NCBI GenBank assembly: GCA_049303315.1
Contig: JBAQMZ010000048.1
Span: 1 to 12,956 of the forward strand
Origin: Methanoperedens sp049303315
GTDB taxonomy: Archaea > Halobacteriota > Methanosarcinia > Methanosarcinales > Methanoperedenaceae
Direction: 5' to 3'
DNA: 12,956 bases
Notes under the pieces: model-generated
What the model saw: the letters and a program-made list of their open reading frames with translations, nothing else
What the model was told of the DNA's origin: nothing
The model's database searches: none
Position numbers and translations under genes: made by a program
Shown: piece after piece, positions 4,821 through 12,257 of the stretch
Layout: every line of letters starts with the position of its first letter
Numbering within the stretch: position 1 is the first letter of the stretch

Positions 4821-7751
4821 TCACCAACTCAGTGTCCTCTGCCACGCTTCCTTCAACTCAGCTATCCCCGCGCTCAGCACCACCTTCTCCCCGTCCATCA
4901 CCGTGAAATTCTGCTGCGCTGTAACCACGCCGACATCTGCAAACACGTTTCCTTTCATTATCGCCTCAAACCTCGCAACTTTTTCCGGCGCCACAGTCAC
5001 CACGAATCTGCTCTGCGACTCCGAGAACAGTATCGTATCAGCGCGCCTGATATTCTCAACTGGCACTTTTGTCAATTCAATGGTCATGCCAAACTCGCCT
5101 GAGAACGCGCTCTCGGCAAGCGCCACGCCAAGACCGCCGTCAGAGCAGTCATGACACGAAGCGACAGTGCCTTCGTTGATGGCTTTTTCAAGAGCGATAT
5201 ACAGACGTTTTGCCGACGCCGCATCAACTCTTGGCACGTCGTTGCCTATAAAACCAAGAGACGCAAAATACTCAGACGCTCCGAGTTCATCCTTCGTCAT
5301 ACCCAGTACGTAAACCCTGTCGTCCGGTCTTTTCACGTCCATTGTCACAGCTTTCCTCACATCCTCTATCTTGCCAATCGTTGAGAAAAGCACTGTGGGC
5401 GGTATCGAAATTTTCCTGCTTCCAATGATATAATCGTTCTTCATGCTGTCCTTGCCTGAAATGCAGGGCACGCCGTAGGCTTTCGTATAATCATATAATG
5501 CCTTGTTCGCCCTCACAAGCTGCGCCAGTTTAAACTCTCCATCCGGGTTTTTCTCGGATTTCACAGGGTCGCACCAGCAGAAATTATCAAGACCTGCAAG
5601 GTGGTCAAAAGAGCCTCCCACACAAATGTGGTTCCGCACGGCTTCATCGATGGCGCATGCTGTCATGTGATATGTATCAATATCACCGTACCTCGGGCAG
5701 ATACCGTTTGCAACCACCACGCCCTCCATGCTGTCAAGGAGAGGGCGAAGGACTGCGGCATCACTTGGACCATCGCCGGTAAGCGGTTTTATGACCGAGC
5801 CGCCCTGCACTTCATGGTCATACTGCCGGATAACATATTCTTTTGAACAGATATTAAGACGCGAGAGGAGTGTTTTAAGTGCTGCTGTCAAGTCCACAAT
5901 CCCAGGCACCGGTTCTTCGAACTTCCTGGGTTCCCACCTGGCATTCAGCTTCATCGCAGGAAGACCGCTGTGCAGGAAATCCATATCAAGGTAAGCCACG
6001 TTTTTATCGCCGTACTTTGCATGGAATTTTCCGCTGTCCGTGAAAATACCTATGGCAGTTGCCTCAACATCCCTTGTTTTTGCAAGAGCCAGGAATTCAT
6101 CTATCTTATCCGGAGATACGGCAAGAGTCATTCTTTCCTGCGACTCTGAAAGCAGTATTTCCCACGGGTCAAGTCCCGGATATTTCAGGGGGCATTTCTC
6201 AAGTTCGATAAGGCATCCTCCGCTAAGCTGAGCCATCTCGCCTACCGAAGAGGATAAACCTCCCGCGCCGTTGTCCGTAATGGCGTGATACAGCCCCAAA
6301 TCCCGCGCCTCAAGCAGGAAATCCAGCATCTTTTTCTGGGTTATGGGGTCACCTATCTGGACTGCAGTTACAGGCGAATTCTCATCAAGCTCAAGCGAGG
6401 AAAACGTGGCGCCGTGTATGCCGTCTTTCCCTATGCGCCCGCCGGTCATCACTATCAGGTCGCCGGGATTGATCTCTTTAATGTGGGAAAGCTTGCCGTT
6501 TATTACTGAGGGCATTATGCCGCCCGTCCCGCAGTAAACAAGCGGTTTGCCCAGATACCTCTCATCAAACACAATGCAGCCGTTCACAGTCGGGATACCG
6601 CTCTTGTTCCCCCCGTGCTCCACGCCGCGCCTCACCCCTTCAAATATTCTTTTCGGGTGCAAAAGCCGCGGCGGCAACTCCTTGTCATAGAACGGGGATG
6701 CAAAACAAAAAACATCGGTATTGAAAATCAACCGCGCACCCATGCCCGTGCCCATAGGGTCGCGGTTCACGCCCACGATACCCGTGATTGCGCCGCCGTA
6801 AGGGTCAAGGGCAGAGGGTGTATTGTGCGTTTCCACTTTCATCACAAGGTTATAATCGTCATTGAATTTGATAACGCCGGCGTTATCGGTGAAAACCGAG
6901 ACAAGCCAGGGTTTGTTGATTTCCCTGGTTGAGCGCTTTATGAAAGTATCAAAAAGCGAATTTATGATATTGGTTCCTTTTTCATCAGTATAGGTTATCT
7001 GGCTATTGAATATCTTATGCTTGCAATGTTCTGACCATGTCTGTGCAAGCGCCTCGATTTCCACATCGGTGGGAAGAGAAAGACCGATTTCTTTTCTTTC
7101 TTTTTTAATACCAGCTTCTGCAAAATACGTACGGATTGCCTTCATCTCCGCAAGGTTCAGGGCAAGAAGTCTTTGAACGCTTATTTCCTTTAACTGGTTG
7201 TCGCTGACATCCAGATTTAGTGCCGAAACCGAAGGTGTATGTTTTCCTTTCACTACCGGCAGCGGAAGGTGCACGCCTTTTTCGCTGTCCCAGTCGTCAA
7301 TGTTTATAATAGCCCACCTTTCAATCAGGCTGTTTGCAAGAAGCCCGCCTGCAATTTTATCGGCATCTTCTTTTGTGATATTTCCCCTGATAAGATACTG
7401 TCTTGAAAAATAAACTCCCCGCAATTCGGTTTTAAGCACATCTTCAGAGGCTTTTTTCGAAGTCGCTCCGACATTGTCGGTCACGCCCGGCTTGAATCCC
7501 ACTTCTATCAACCATGAAAAATCCTCTGCCAGAGGTTTGGATGAGAAGACCTGGATTACAGGGTCGGCAAATAATTCTTCCCCGAGCAGATTCAAATCCT
7601 CTTGTGATAGATTTGCATCGAAAGTGTAAACCTCGATAGTCCTGACAGAGTCAACGTTAATATGCAGGTCTTCGACTATCCTTTTTTTGACGCCTTCGCC
7701 TAATGCGTCTTTCATTCCCTTTTTAAAACCTACTTCAATCCTGCTGGCCAT
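4821..7751 (-). CDS. purL: Phosphoribosylformylglycinamidine synthase, large subunit with N-terminal PurS-like repeats
   Basis: FGAM synthase synthetase subunit, step 4 of purine synthesis: FGAR + ATP + ammonia (from PurQ glutaminase) to FGAM, in the cytoplasm. Numbered from the ATG at 7751 (976 residues), two PurS-like repeats come first (IEVGFKKGMKDALG near residue 5 and IEVGFKPGVTDNVG near 82). Next comes the PurL core: TWSEHCKHK (238-246, catalytic His), KVETHNTPSALDPYGG (305-320), HGGNKSGIPTVNG (379-391), DNGAGGLSSSVGE (493-505), SGKDSM (765-770) and CHDCSDGGLG (866-875). An upstream in-frame TTG (7781) was rejected, because the ATG has AAGGA 7 nt upstream and its MASRIEVGF start fits the family. 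The fusion removes the need for a separate PurS; PurQ must be encoded elsewhere. All key motifs are intact. Its last 15 codons recur in the remnant at 3262-3309. Neighbouring defence genes are AT-richer. Confidence 0.95.
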   Translation of the reverse strand: MASRIEVGFKKGMKDALGEGVKKRIVEDLHINVDSVRTIEVYTFDANLSQEDLNLLGEELFADPVIQVFSSKPLAEDFSWLIEVGFKPGVTDNVGATSKKASEDVLKTELRGVYFSRQYLIRGNITKEDADKIAGGLLANSLIERWAIINIDDWDSEKGVHLPLPVVKGKHTPSVSALNLDVSDNQLKEISVQRLLALNLAEMKAIRTYFAEAGIKKERKEIGLSLPTDVEIEALAQTWSEHCKHKIFNSQITYTDEKGTNIINSLFDTFIKRSTREINKPWLVSVFTDNAGVIKFNDDYNLVMKVETHNTPSALDPYGGAITGIVGVNRDPMGTGMGARLIFNTDVFCFASPFYDKELPPRLLHPKRIFEGVRRGVEHGGNKSGIPTVNGCIVFDERYLGKPLVYCGTGGIMPSVINGKLSHIKEINPGDLIVMTGGRIGKDGIHGATFSSLELDENSPVTAVQIGDPITQKKMLDFLLEARDLGLYHAITDNGAGGLSSSVGEMAQLSGGCLIELEKCPLKYPGLDPWEILLSESQERMTLAVSPDKIDEFLALAKTRDVEATAIGIFTDSGKFHAKYGDKNVAYLDMDFLHSGLPAMKLNARWEPRKFEEPVPGIVDLTAALKTLLSRLNICSKEYVIRQYDHEVQGGSVIKPLTGDGPSDAAVLRPLLDSMEGVVVANGICPRYGDIDTYHMTACAIDEAVRNHICVGGSFDHLAGLDNFCWCDPVKSEKNPDGEFKLAQLVRANKALYDYTKAYGVPCISGKDSMKNDYIIGSRKISIPPTVLFSTIGKIEDVRKAVTMDVKRPDDRVYVLGMTKDELGASEYFASLGFIGNDVPRVDAASAKRLYIALEKAINEGTVASCHDCSDGGLGVALAESAFSGEFGMTIELTKVPVENIRRADTILFSESQSRFVVTVAPEKVARFEAIMKGNVFADVGVVTAQQNFTVMDGEKVVLSAGIAELKEAWQRTLSW

Positions 7752-7798
7752 TATTTGTTCCTTTTTGGTGACCCTGTTCAATCGGGTTCATCAAACGA

Positions 7799-7811
7799 GT
7801 TATATTTTTAA
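7799..7811 (-). promoter_or_regulatory. TATA-box candidate for purL
   Basis: The minus strand reads TTAAAAATATAAC here, about 50 nt before the purL ATG at 7751. Transcription would start near 7778, giving a leader of about 27 nt that contains the AAGGA ribosome-binding site. This also suggests that purL is transcribed independently of the SIR2-HerA-KTSC operon upstream. Confidence 0.4.
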
Positions 7812-7847
7812 TTTTTTGAGAAATTTGCTTTTAATTAACGATTTATG

Positions 7848-8063
7848 TTAACCGACTCTAGCTTCTCTATACTGGCCTTTAATGCTAGCATGCCAATATT
7901 TTCCGTGTGATTCAGCATACTCAAATTCATTCCACATGTGTTCTGGAAAATCATAGTATTGCCAAATTGCTCCTCCATTTTTGAATTCAATTTCTAAAGT
8001 TCCGCTTGATGAATCATATCCAATGCTATTTATCATGCTTGAATTTACTGGTTTTCTGTCCAT
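7848..8063 (-). CDS. KTSC-domain small protein, third gene of the SIR2-HerA operon
   Basis: A 71-residue protein that is essentially one KTSC domain (Pfam family named for the C-terminus of some lysyl-tRNA synthetases, function unknown, proposed RNA binding). Supporting features are VNSSMINSIGYD at the N-terminus, TLEIEFKNGG, the aromatic WQYYDFP motif (34-40) typical of the centre of the domain, and the closing AESHGKYWHASIKGQY. The ATG begins 2 nt after the HerA stop codon, with no separate promoter and no clear Shine-Dalgarno, so it is very likely co-transcribed and coupled to HerA. Stand-alone KTSC proteins are common. Its placement here suggests, without proving, a role as regulator, inhibitor, sensor or accessory of the SIR2-HerA complex. 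It shares the low GC of the other two genes. Confidence 0.82.
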   Translation of the reverse strand: MDRKPVNSSMINSIGYDSSSGTLEIEFKNGGAIWQYYDFPEHMWNEFEYAESHGKYWHASIKGQYREARVG

Positions 8064-8065
8064 AG

Positions 8066-9844
8066 TTATTTGGTTTTAAATTTTTGTTCACGAATTGATG
8101 TAACAACTTCTTTATAATTATCAGCATCTGGCTCGTATTCTTTGCTCCAACCTTCAATTAGTTTTGGGTCGTCACTTGTTGGTCGTGGGTTGTTTAATTT
8201 AATTCTAACTCTTGAAGGAATCTTAATTGCTTCCCCAACAATGATAGCTTCACCTGTCCGCAAAGAAGGAAGTAAATCAATTAAGCTGATTAAATTGTCA
8301 GGTGCAGACGATTTGACAATTGATTGGTCGTTAGAATTTGTCAAGCGTAAAGCAATGTATGTTCCCACTTGAGCTAAAATTGTTTCTGAAATTTCTGATG
8401 GCCTTTGAGAGATTACCATTGCACCAATCCCAAATTTTCTTCCTTCTTTGAAAATCTGTTGAACTGCATATTTTGAATAGCTTTTGTTTTCACTTTTGTT
8501 TAAATAAGAGTGCGCTTCTTCATATGCAAGTAATATTGGTCGAGCCTTGCCTGTGTATGCTTCACTTCGTCCCCAAAACATACTGTCGTAAATAAATCTT
8601 GTAATAAGTCCAACCGTAATATCTAAAACTTCAGGTGGAACTCCGTTTAAATCTAAAATTGTTAGGTGATTGTCGCTTCCAATCCATGAGTTAAGCAAGT
8701 CATGTAAATCAAATTTTGAAGTTTCGTCTTTAAACTCACCAGGGTTGAAAAGAAAATCATAATTTGAATCACGCAAACGAAGAATCAATTTCTTTTCATA
8801 AGGATACAGTTCCTGATTTTGTTTTGGTTTGTATGGAGCTACTGATCCCATCGCGTATGGTTCAAATTTTGGTGGAATTAATTTTTCATAATCACCTTTA
8901 TTGACTTCGCAAGCTGTATCTTTTGTTTGCTTCTCTGGTACTGCTTCTTTATATGAAGCATTAAGCAACCAGTAAATTTCATACCATAATTCTCGGACAT
9001 TAAAAGGAATCGGAGAATCGGCAGTGATAAAATTTGAATCAACTTTTCCTGCTTTTAATTTGTCGTGATTTTTTCTCTTGCGTTCAACAATTAGCTCACG
9101 AAATTTTCTATACTGTGGCATATGCTCATCCCTTGAAGTTGCACCTACGAGAAAGTAAGCCAACTCATCGAAATTCATTAACCAAAAGGGAATGTAAAGA
9201 GGATTGTCTTTGTCATTTATTTTTAGAACATTCGCCCCCTTAAAAGCAGAACTGTATTCTCCATGAGGATCAACTAAAATTACTCTTGAACCTTTATACT
9301 CATTGAGAATTGCTTTTAGAACACCAACTGTTGTATTTGATTTTCCACTTCCAGTTGAACCGAAAATTGCAGAATGCCTTAAAACAAGTTTATGCAGATC
9401 AACATAAACACTAAGGTTTTCTGATGATGAATGTTTACCGATTTCAATTGAGCCGACATCTCTCTTACCATAAATTTGTTGGAGGTCTTTTTCAACTACT
9501 AAGTGAACTTCGTCATTTATTGTTGGATATGTCCCTATTCCTTTTTCAAAATCATCATCTCCTATTTTTTCACCTACAAGTTGAATGGTTAAAAACCGTG
9601 AACCAAAATTGTATTTGACTTGCTCGTCATTAAGTTTGCTTGGGGCATTACTTACCGATGAAACAATACCATAAAGTGTGATGTTGCCTATTGGTAGTTT
9701 TACAAATGTTCCTATTTGCCCAATCTTGTATAGTCGTCCATTGATGATTGGTGCAGCCGATGGAATCTGGTCTGATACTTCAACTTCAACCGAACCAGAA
9801 TCAACTCTGATAACTTTGCCTAAATACGTTACTTCGTTTATCAT
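8066..9844 (-). CDS. herA: HerA-type hexameric ATPase/DNA translocase of a SIR2-HerA defence system
   Basis: A 592-residue HerA/FtsK-superfamily ATPase. An N-terminal beta-rich HAS-barrel (about 1-130) precedes the RecA-like core. Core motifs are Walker A GSTGSGKS (162-169), VDPHGEY (191-197), an ILDLNGV strand (396-402), Walker B ILLAYEEAH with Glu442/Glu443 (437-445), and SQRPSE with Arg481 followed by LRLTNSNDQ (499-507), the region of the sensor and arginine finger. HerA normally forms hexamers that pump DNA; in cellular repair it works with NurA. No nurA or mre11/rad50 lies here. Instead the ATG overlaps the stop of a SIR2-family gene by four bases (ATGA), the layout of the known SIR2-HerA anti-phage system. 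There the ATPase ring assembles with SIR2 and activates NAD cleavage. This copy is therefore a defence HerA, not the housekeeping one. The gene is AT-rich compared with purL. Confidence 0.9.
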   Translation of the reverse strand: MINEVTYLGKVIRVDSGSVEVEVSDQIPSAAPIINGRLYKIGQIGTFVKLPIGNITLYGIVSSVSNAPSKLNDEQVKYNFGSRFLTIQLVGEKIGDDDFEKGIGTYPTINDEVHLVVEKDLQQIYGKRDVGSIEIGKHSSSENLSVYVDLHKLVLRHSAIFGSTGSGKSNTTVGVLKAILNEYKGSRVILVDPHGEYSSAFKGANVLKINDKDNPLYIPFWLMNFDELAYFLVGATSRDEHMPQYRKFRELIVERKRKNHDKLKAGKVDSNFITADSPIPFNVRELWYEIYWLLNASYKEAVPEKQTKDTACEVNKGDYEKLIPPKFEPYAMGSVAPYKPKQNQELYPYEKKLILRLRDSNYDFLFNPGEFKDETSKFDLHDLLNSWIGSDNHLTILDLNGVPPEVLDITVGLITRFIYDSMFWGRSEAYTGKARPILLAYEEAHSYLNKSENKSYSKYAVQQIFKEGRKFGIGAMVISQRPSEISETILAQVGTYIALRLTNSNDQSIVKSSAPDNLISLIDLLPSLRTGEAIIVGEAIKIPSRVRIKLNNPRPTSDDPKLIEGWSKEYEPDADNYKEVVTSIREQKFKTK

Positions 9845-11025
9845 TTCTTCAATGTGTCTAATAGTTCTGTTTTGTCTGAATATGTGATAAGAAAATTAAC
9901 GAGTTGATTGAAGTCGCCTAATTTGAATTCGTTCTTCCCTTCATCCCAATACGAATCCCATTTTTCAGTGTCTTTAATTTCATCTTTGTTGAACTGCCAG
10001 TCACCAATAGTACCATTCACAATTGCTTTTTTTGGTCCAAAAACATTTAGGTTCATGTAAGATGATGCAGTTAATTTATGCAGATTCACCACTTCAGAAT
10101 CTTTGAAACAAAGAACAATGCAAAACAATCTATTGTTTTGCCGAAGGCAATTAAAAATTATATCGTTGATGTGTTGGTCGGAGAATGAATAACCAGAAAA
10201 AATGAAAAGCAATTCACCGCTTGATAAAAAACTTTTCAATCTGTCAAAGTATGCTATGAATGGTTGCTTACGCGAAGAATCATATTTTTCTTTTGATGGG
10301 TAAATTACAAGTTCTTTATCTATTGCGGTTGCACTATCAAATTTACCCACCCTAATAATTTTATGTGAATTGTCTGAGGGATTTTGTTTCCAAAACCAAC
10401 TTAATGAGCCATGAATTTTCCAAAGACGAATCCAATTTTTTGTCATGTCAGTTTTCCCTGCTGATTGCTCAATACTTTCTTGCCAAAAGAATGGTTCGTA
10501 TGAACCAACAAAGCCATCAAAGTATGGAATCTGACTTGCTTCTAATGACTTCTCAATTATCAAATCATAATTTGTAGTGAAAACTTCTTTTGAATATTCT
10601 CTGTTCAAGATGTTAAGCCATGCAAAAAATTTTATTGGGTTTGTTAAGTCTGCTTTCCCTTCACTTTCAGCAATAATTCCATGAATTTGATTGCAGATTT
10701 CTTTGTCAAGATTCTTGGCTGCTTCACCTGAAACTTTGATAAAATCTTGGTCGGGTTTTTCGTTTGTGATCTCTCTGATTCTGCGAATATGATTCAGTAG
10801 CTCTTCAATGTTCACATTTTTTCCAGTAGAGGCTTTTAAATTATCTCTTATGATTTTAAAATTTTTTAAATTGTCATTTGTCAATTTTTTTTCAATTCCA
10901 GCAGTTAGCATCTCAATGTTTGGAATATCTAAAGCACATGATGTTCCTGCCCCGAAAAAAAATCCGATATTCTTGGAATATGCAAGTTGGGTTTTGAGTT
11001 CTTTAACTTCTTTTACTACATCCAT
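9841..11025 (-). CDS. SIR2-family NADase-like effector of the SIR2-HerA system
   Basis: A 394-residue SIR2_2-type protein. The Rossmann NAD-binding start GFFFGAGTSCALDIPN (21-36), TTNYD (150-154), WKIHGSLSW with the catalytic His205, and SGYSFSDQHIND (277-288) are all present and intact, so NAD cleavage is expected. Unlike deacetylase sirtuins it has no CxxC zinc pairs, as in defence SIR2 proteins (ThsA, DSR, SIR2-HerA, SIR2-pAgo), which degrade NAD to stop phage growth. A helical insert (about 40-145) separates the first two NAD motifs. The last 95 residues (about 300-394, Trp- and Asp/Glu-rich) are not recognised and could contact HerA. The gene heads the operon and overlaps herA by 4 nt. 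No Shine-Dalgarno precedes the ATG. A TATA candidate lies about 110 nt upstream. Confidence 0.87.
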   Translation of the reverse strand: MDVVKEVKELKTQLAYSKNIGFFFGAGTSCALDIPNIEMLTAGIEKKLTNDNLKNFKIIRDNLKASTGKNVNIEELLNHIRRIREITNEKPDQDFIKVSGEAAKNLDKEICNQIHGIIAESEGKADLTNPIKFFAWLNILNREYSKEVFTTNYDLIIEKSLEASQIPYFDGFVGSYEPFFWQESIEQSAGKTDMTKNWIRLWKIHGSLSWFWKQNPSDNSHKIIRVGKFDSATAIDKELVIYPSKEKYDSSRKQPFIAYFDRLKSFLSSGELLFIFSGYSFSDQHINDIIFNCLRQNNRLFCIVLCFKDSEVVNLHKLTASSYMNLNVFGPKKAIVNGTIGDWQFNKDEIKDTEKWDSYWDEGKNEFKLGDFNQLVNFLITYSDKTELLDTLKK

Positions 11026-11130
11026 CTTGTCAATATTATTTTTGCATACAAATATAGTTACCGTCGTTGTGGATAGAGGGTCGTCTTAATTGAAATGTCT
11101 GTTATAAAAATACTCGAATCTAAGAAATAA

Positions 11131-11141
11131 AAATATATAAG
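11131..11141 (-). promoter_or_regulatory. TATA-box candidate for the SIR2-HerA-KTSC operon
   Basis: The minus strand reads CTTATATATTT, preceded by AAATAAGG, which could serve as a purine-rich BRE. Transcription would start near 11110, about 85 nt before the SIR2 start codon, leaving a rather long leader. The gap 11026-11240 otherwise holds a 9-bp inverted pair (ATTTTATCT 11182-11190, AGATAAAAT 11230-11238) and no gene that I can support. Confidence 0.4.
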
Positions 11142-11240
11142 CCTTATTTCAGGTTGTTTTTAGGTCAATATGCCAAGATATATTTTATCTCAGGATAACT
11201 ACCAACACGAATTAAAACACTCTCTCACAAGATAAAATTT

Positions 11241-11381
11241 CTATAACCCATACTCGCACCCCGCCCCCTGCCCTATCCCTTCATCCACCCTGACATGGAG
11301 CTTTTTAATATTATCCGCACCATTTGATTTTAACCCGTTTGCCATTTCGGTTGAGAAATACCTGCACAGTTCTTCGGCGCT
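11241..11381 (-). pseudogene. Detached 3' end of a queD-like gene (46 codons)
   Basis: On the minus strand this encodes 46 residues and a TAG stop: SAEELCRYFSTEMANGL, then KSNGADNIKKLHVRVDEG and IGQGAGCEYGL. By eye it matches the C-terminus of the intact QueD-like protein downstream on the plus coordinate (12258-12737) at 39 of 46 positions. The first two-thirds of the gene, including all zinc ligands, is absent, and no start codon precedes it. Its frame follows that of the 94-residue gene ending at 11403, whose TAG separates them. Differences from the intact copy are about half synonymous and half conservative replacements, so the two copies probably diverged as working genes before this one was cut down. 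It marks the border between the SIR2-HerA operon and the HicB cassette. Confidence 0.85.
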
Positions 11382-11402
11382 GCTTATATAGAAAACAGGA
11401 GT

Positions 11403-11687
11403 CTAATTTTCTGCTGATGCCATTGTGGCACTATCTCTAACTATTACTTGTGCTTGATATCCAAGACGTGACAAAAAGTTTTCACAGTCTTCCCACGACA
11501 TCCCGAAGGCTTTTACGTCAGCCAGACCAAGCCTGCTGACTATATCGCGCAGGGTTTCAAAGTCATGATTTTCAAAATCTGCTTCCATCATGATATTTTC
11601 TGCCCAGTCTACAAGCTCTGCCTGTGTGATGCGGTGATGCAGGTAATCGATAATTCTCTGTGCAACGTCTTTACGATTGAGTTTCAT
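11403..11687 (-). CDS. Small conserved hypothetical protein, last gene of the hicB operon
   Basis: A 94-residue acidic, mostly helical protein that I do not recognise as a named family. It opens with MKLNRKDVAQRIIDYLHHR, continues with ELVDWAENIMMEADF and a TLRDIVSRLGL helix, and ends in WEDCENFLSRLGYQ plus a loose polar tail. No catalytic motif or membrane segment is visible. The ATG overlaps the stop of the upstream gene (ATGA, 11684-11687), and a GGTGA sequence 7 nt before it is a strong ribosome-binding site, so the two are translationally coupled. The acidic helical make-up would suit an antitoxin or adaptor paired with the more basic upstream protein, but that is only inference. The last few codons lie next to the queD remnant and may have been altered by the rearrangement. 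Confidence 0.7.
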   Translation of the reverse strand: MKLNRKDVAQRIIDYLHHRITQAELVDWAENIMMEADFENHDFETLRDIVSRLGLADVKAFGMSWEDCENFLSRLGYQAQVIVRDSATMASAEN

Positions 11688-11944
11688 ATTTCTTCACCTT
11701 TTACTTTTTTATGCCCCTTATCTTGGGGATATTTTTCATGGATTTCAACTAGCATGCCATTATTATCATAAATTTCCTGATAAAACCTTAAAGTTTGTTC
11801 TATTTCATCTACTTCCTTAACATAGCGAGCTGTCCAACCATTATGGCCTTCCATTTTATAAGAATAGCGTCGTCCACCGCCAATTAACTTTTCCCATGTA
11901 CCAAATTTATTTTCATTCACCCTGCGTTTACTCTGGTCGTACAT
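11684..11944 (-). CDS. Small conserved hypothetical protein between hicB and the 94-residue gene
   Basis: An 86-residue basic protein of unknown family. It is rich in aromatic residues and Lys/Arg, with FGTWEKLIGGGRRYSYK, NGWTARYVKEVD and FYQEIYDNNGMLVEIHEKYP as its most distinctive stretches, which look like an all-beta fold with a helix. I start it at ATG 11944. The open frame reaches 11995, but the extra 17 residues lie entirely inside hicB. Even so it overlaps the hicB end by 28 nt, and its own stop overlaps the next gene by 4 nt, so the three form a tight operon. It occupies the place where a hicA toxin would be expected but has no HicA features (about 60 residues with a GSH motif). It may be a toxin-like partner; no function can be assigned. 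Confidence 0.65.
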   Translation of the reverse strand: MYDQSKRRVNENKFGTWEKLIGGGRRYSYKMEGHNGWTARYVKEVDEIEQTLRFYQEIYDNNGMLVEIHEKYPQDKGHKKVKGEEI

Positions 11945-12135
11945 AATAATTGAGGTAAATATCGTTTGTTCTCCGACTCCATTTCTTCCAGGCACAGTTC
12001 CAGTACCTCTTTAAGGTTCTCATGAAGCTCATCAAGAGTCTTTGCTTGAGTATGGGCGCCGGGAATTCCCGGGACAATCGCTACGTATAAGCCTGTTTCA
12101 GGATCTTTTTCGATATATGCTGTTATTGTAGCCAT
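11917..12135 (-). CDS. HicB-family antitoxin-like protein without a hicA partner
   Basis: A 72-residue single-domain HicB protein: ITAYIEKDPETGLYVAIVPGIPGAHTQ, then TLDELHENLKEVLELCLEE, the usual HicB beta-beta-alpha-beta core. HicB normally neutralises the RNA-cleaving HicA toxin and often represses the operon. No hicA is present on either side. The C-terminal end (YLPQLLCTTRVNAG) departs from the common ending of this family, in the part that overlaps the next gene, which could be a sign of remodelling. The ATG has a GAGGT ribosome-binding site (12145-12141) 5 nt upstream, and a TATA-containing palindrome lies at 12182-12205. First gene of a three-gene operon. Confidence 0.8.
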   Translation of the reverse strand: MATITAYIEKDPETGLYVAIVPGIPGAHTQAKTLDELHENLKEVLELCLEEMESENKRYLPQLLCTTRVNAG

Positions 12136-12181
12136 TTTAGACCTCAGTAATCTTAATCTGGTCTTATAAGGTATTACATAG

Positions 12182-12205
12182 CTGAATAAGTATATACTTT
12201 TTCAG
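12182..12205. promoter_or_regulatory. 24-bp near-perfect palindrome containing a TATA box, upstream of hicB
   Basis: The core AAGTATATACTT (12188-12199) is a perfect 12-bp palindrome. It is flanked by CTGAA on one side and TTCAG on the other, so 24 bp are symmetric apart from one T/T position in each arm. Its TATATA would place a minus-strand transcript start near 12166, ahead of the hicB ribosome-binding site. A repressor bound as a dimer would cover the TATA box. It lies in the gap between queD and hicB. Confidence 0.5.
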
Positions 12206-12257
12206 TAAAAGCTGTGCATAAAAATATTACCGTTTTTGCATGAAGAAATCATGAAAT

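Noticed and set aside
7752..7781. Ten-residue N-terminal extension of PurL from an upstream TTG
   Set aside because: The ATG at 7751 has AAGGA at proper spacing and begins directly at the PurS-like repeat; the TTG has no ribosome-binding site.
8066..9844. Housekeeping HerA of the HerA-NurA-Mre11-Rad50 repair set
   Set aside because: No nurA, mre11 or rad50 is adjacent, and the gene is coupled by a 4-nt overlap to a SIR2 gene.
11173..11238. A plus-strand 21-codon reading frame (begins MPRYILSQDNY) behind a TATA-like stretch and an AGGT
   Set aside because: Too short and without a recognisable match; it lies in an AT-rich gap between an operon promoter and a pseudogene, where chance frames are common.
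11945..11995. Longer start for the 86-residue protein downstream of hicB
   Set aside because: The extra 17 codons lie wholly inside hicB and the extension looks unlike the rest of the protein; the ATG at 11944 is the simpler choice.
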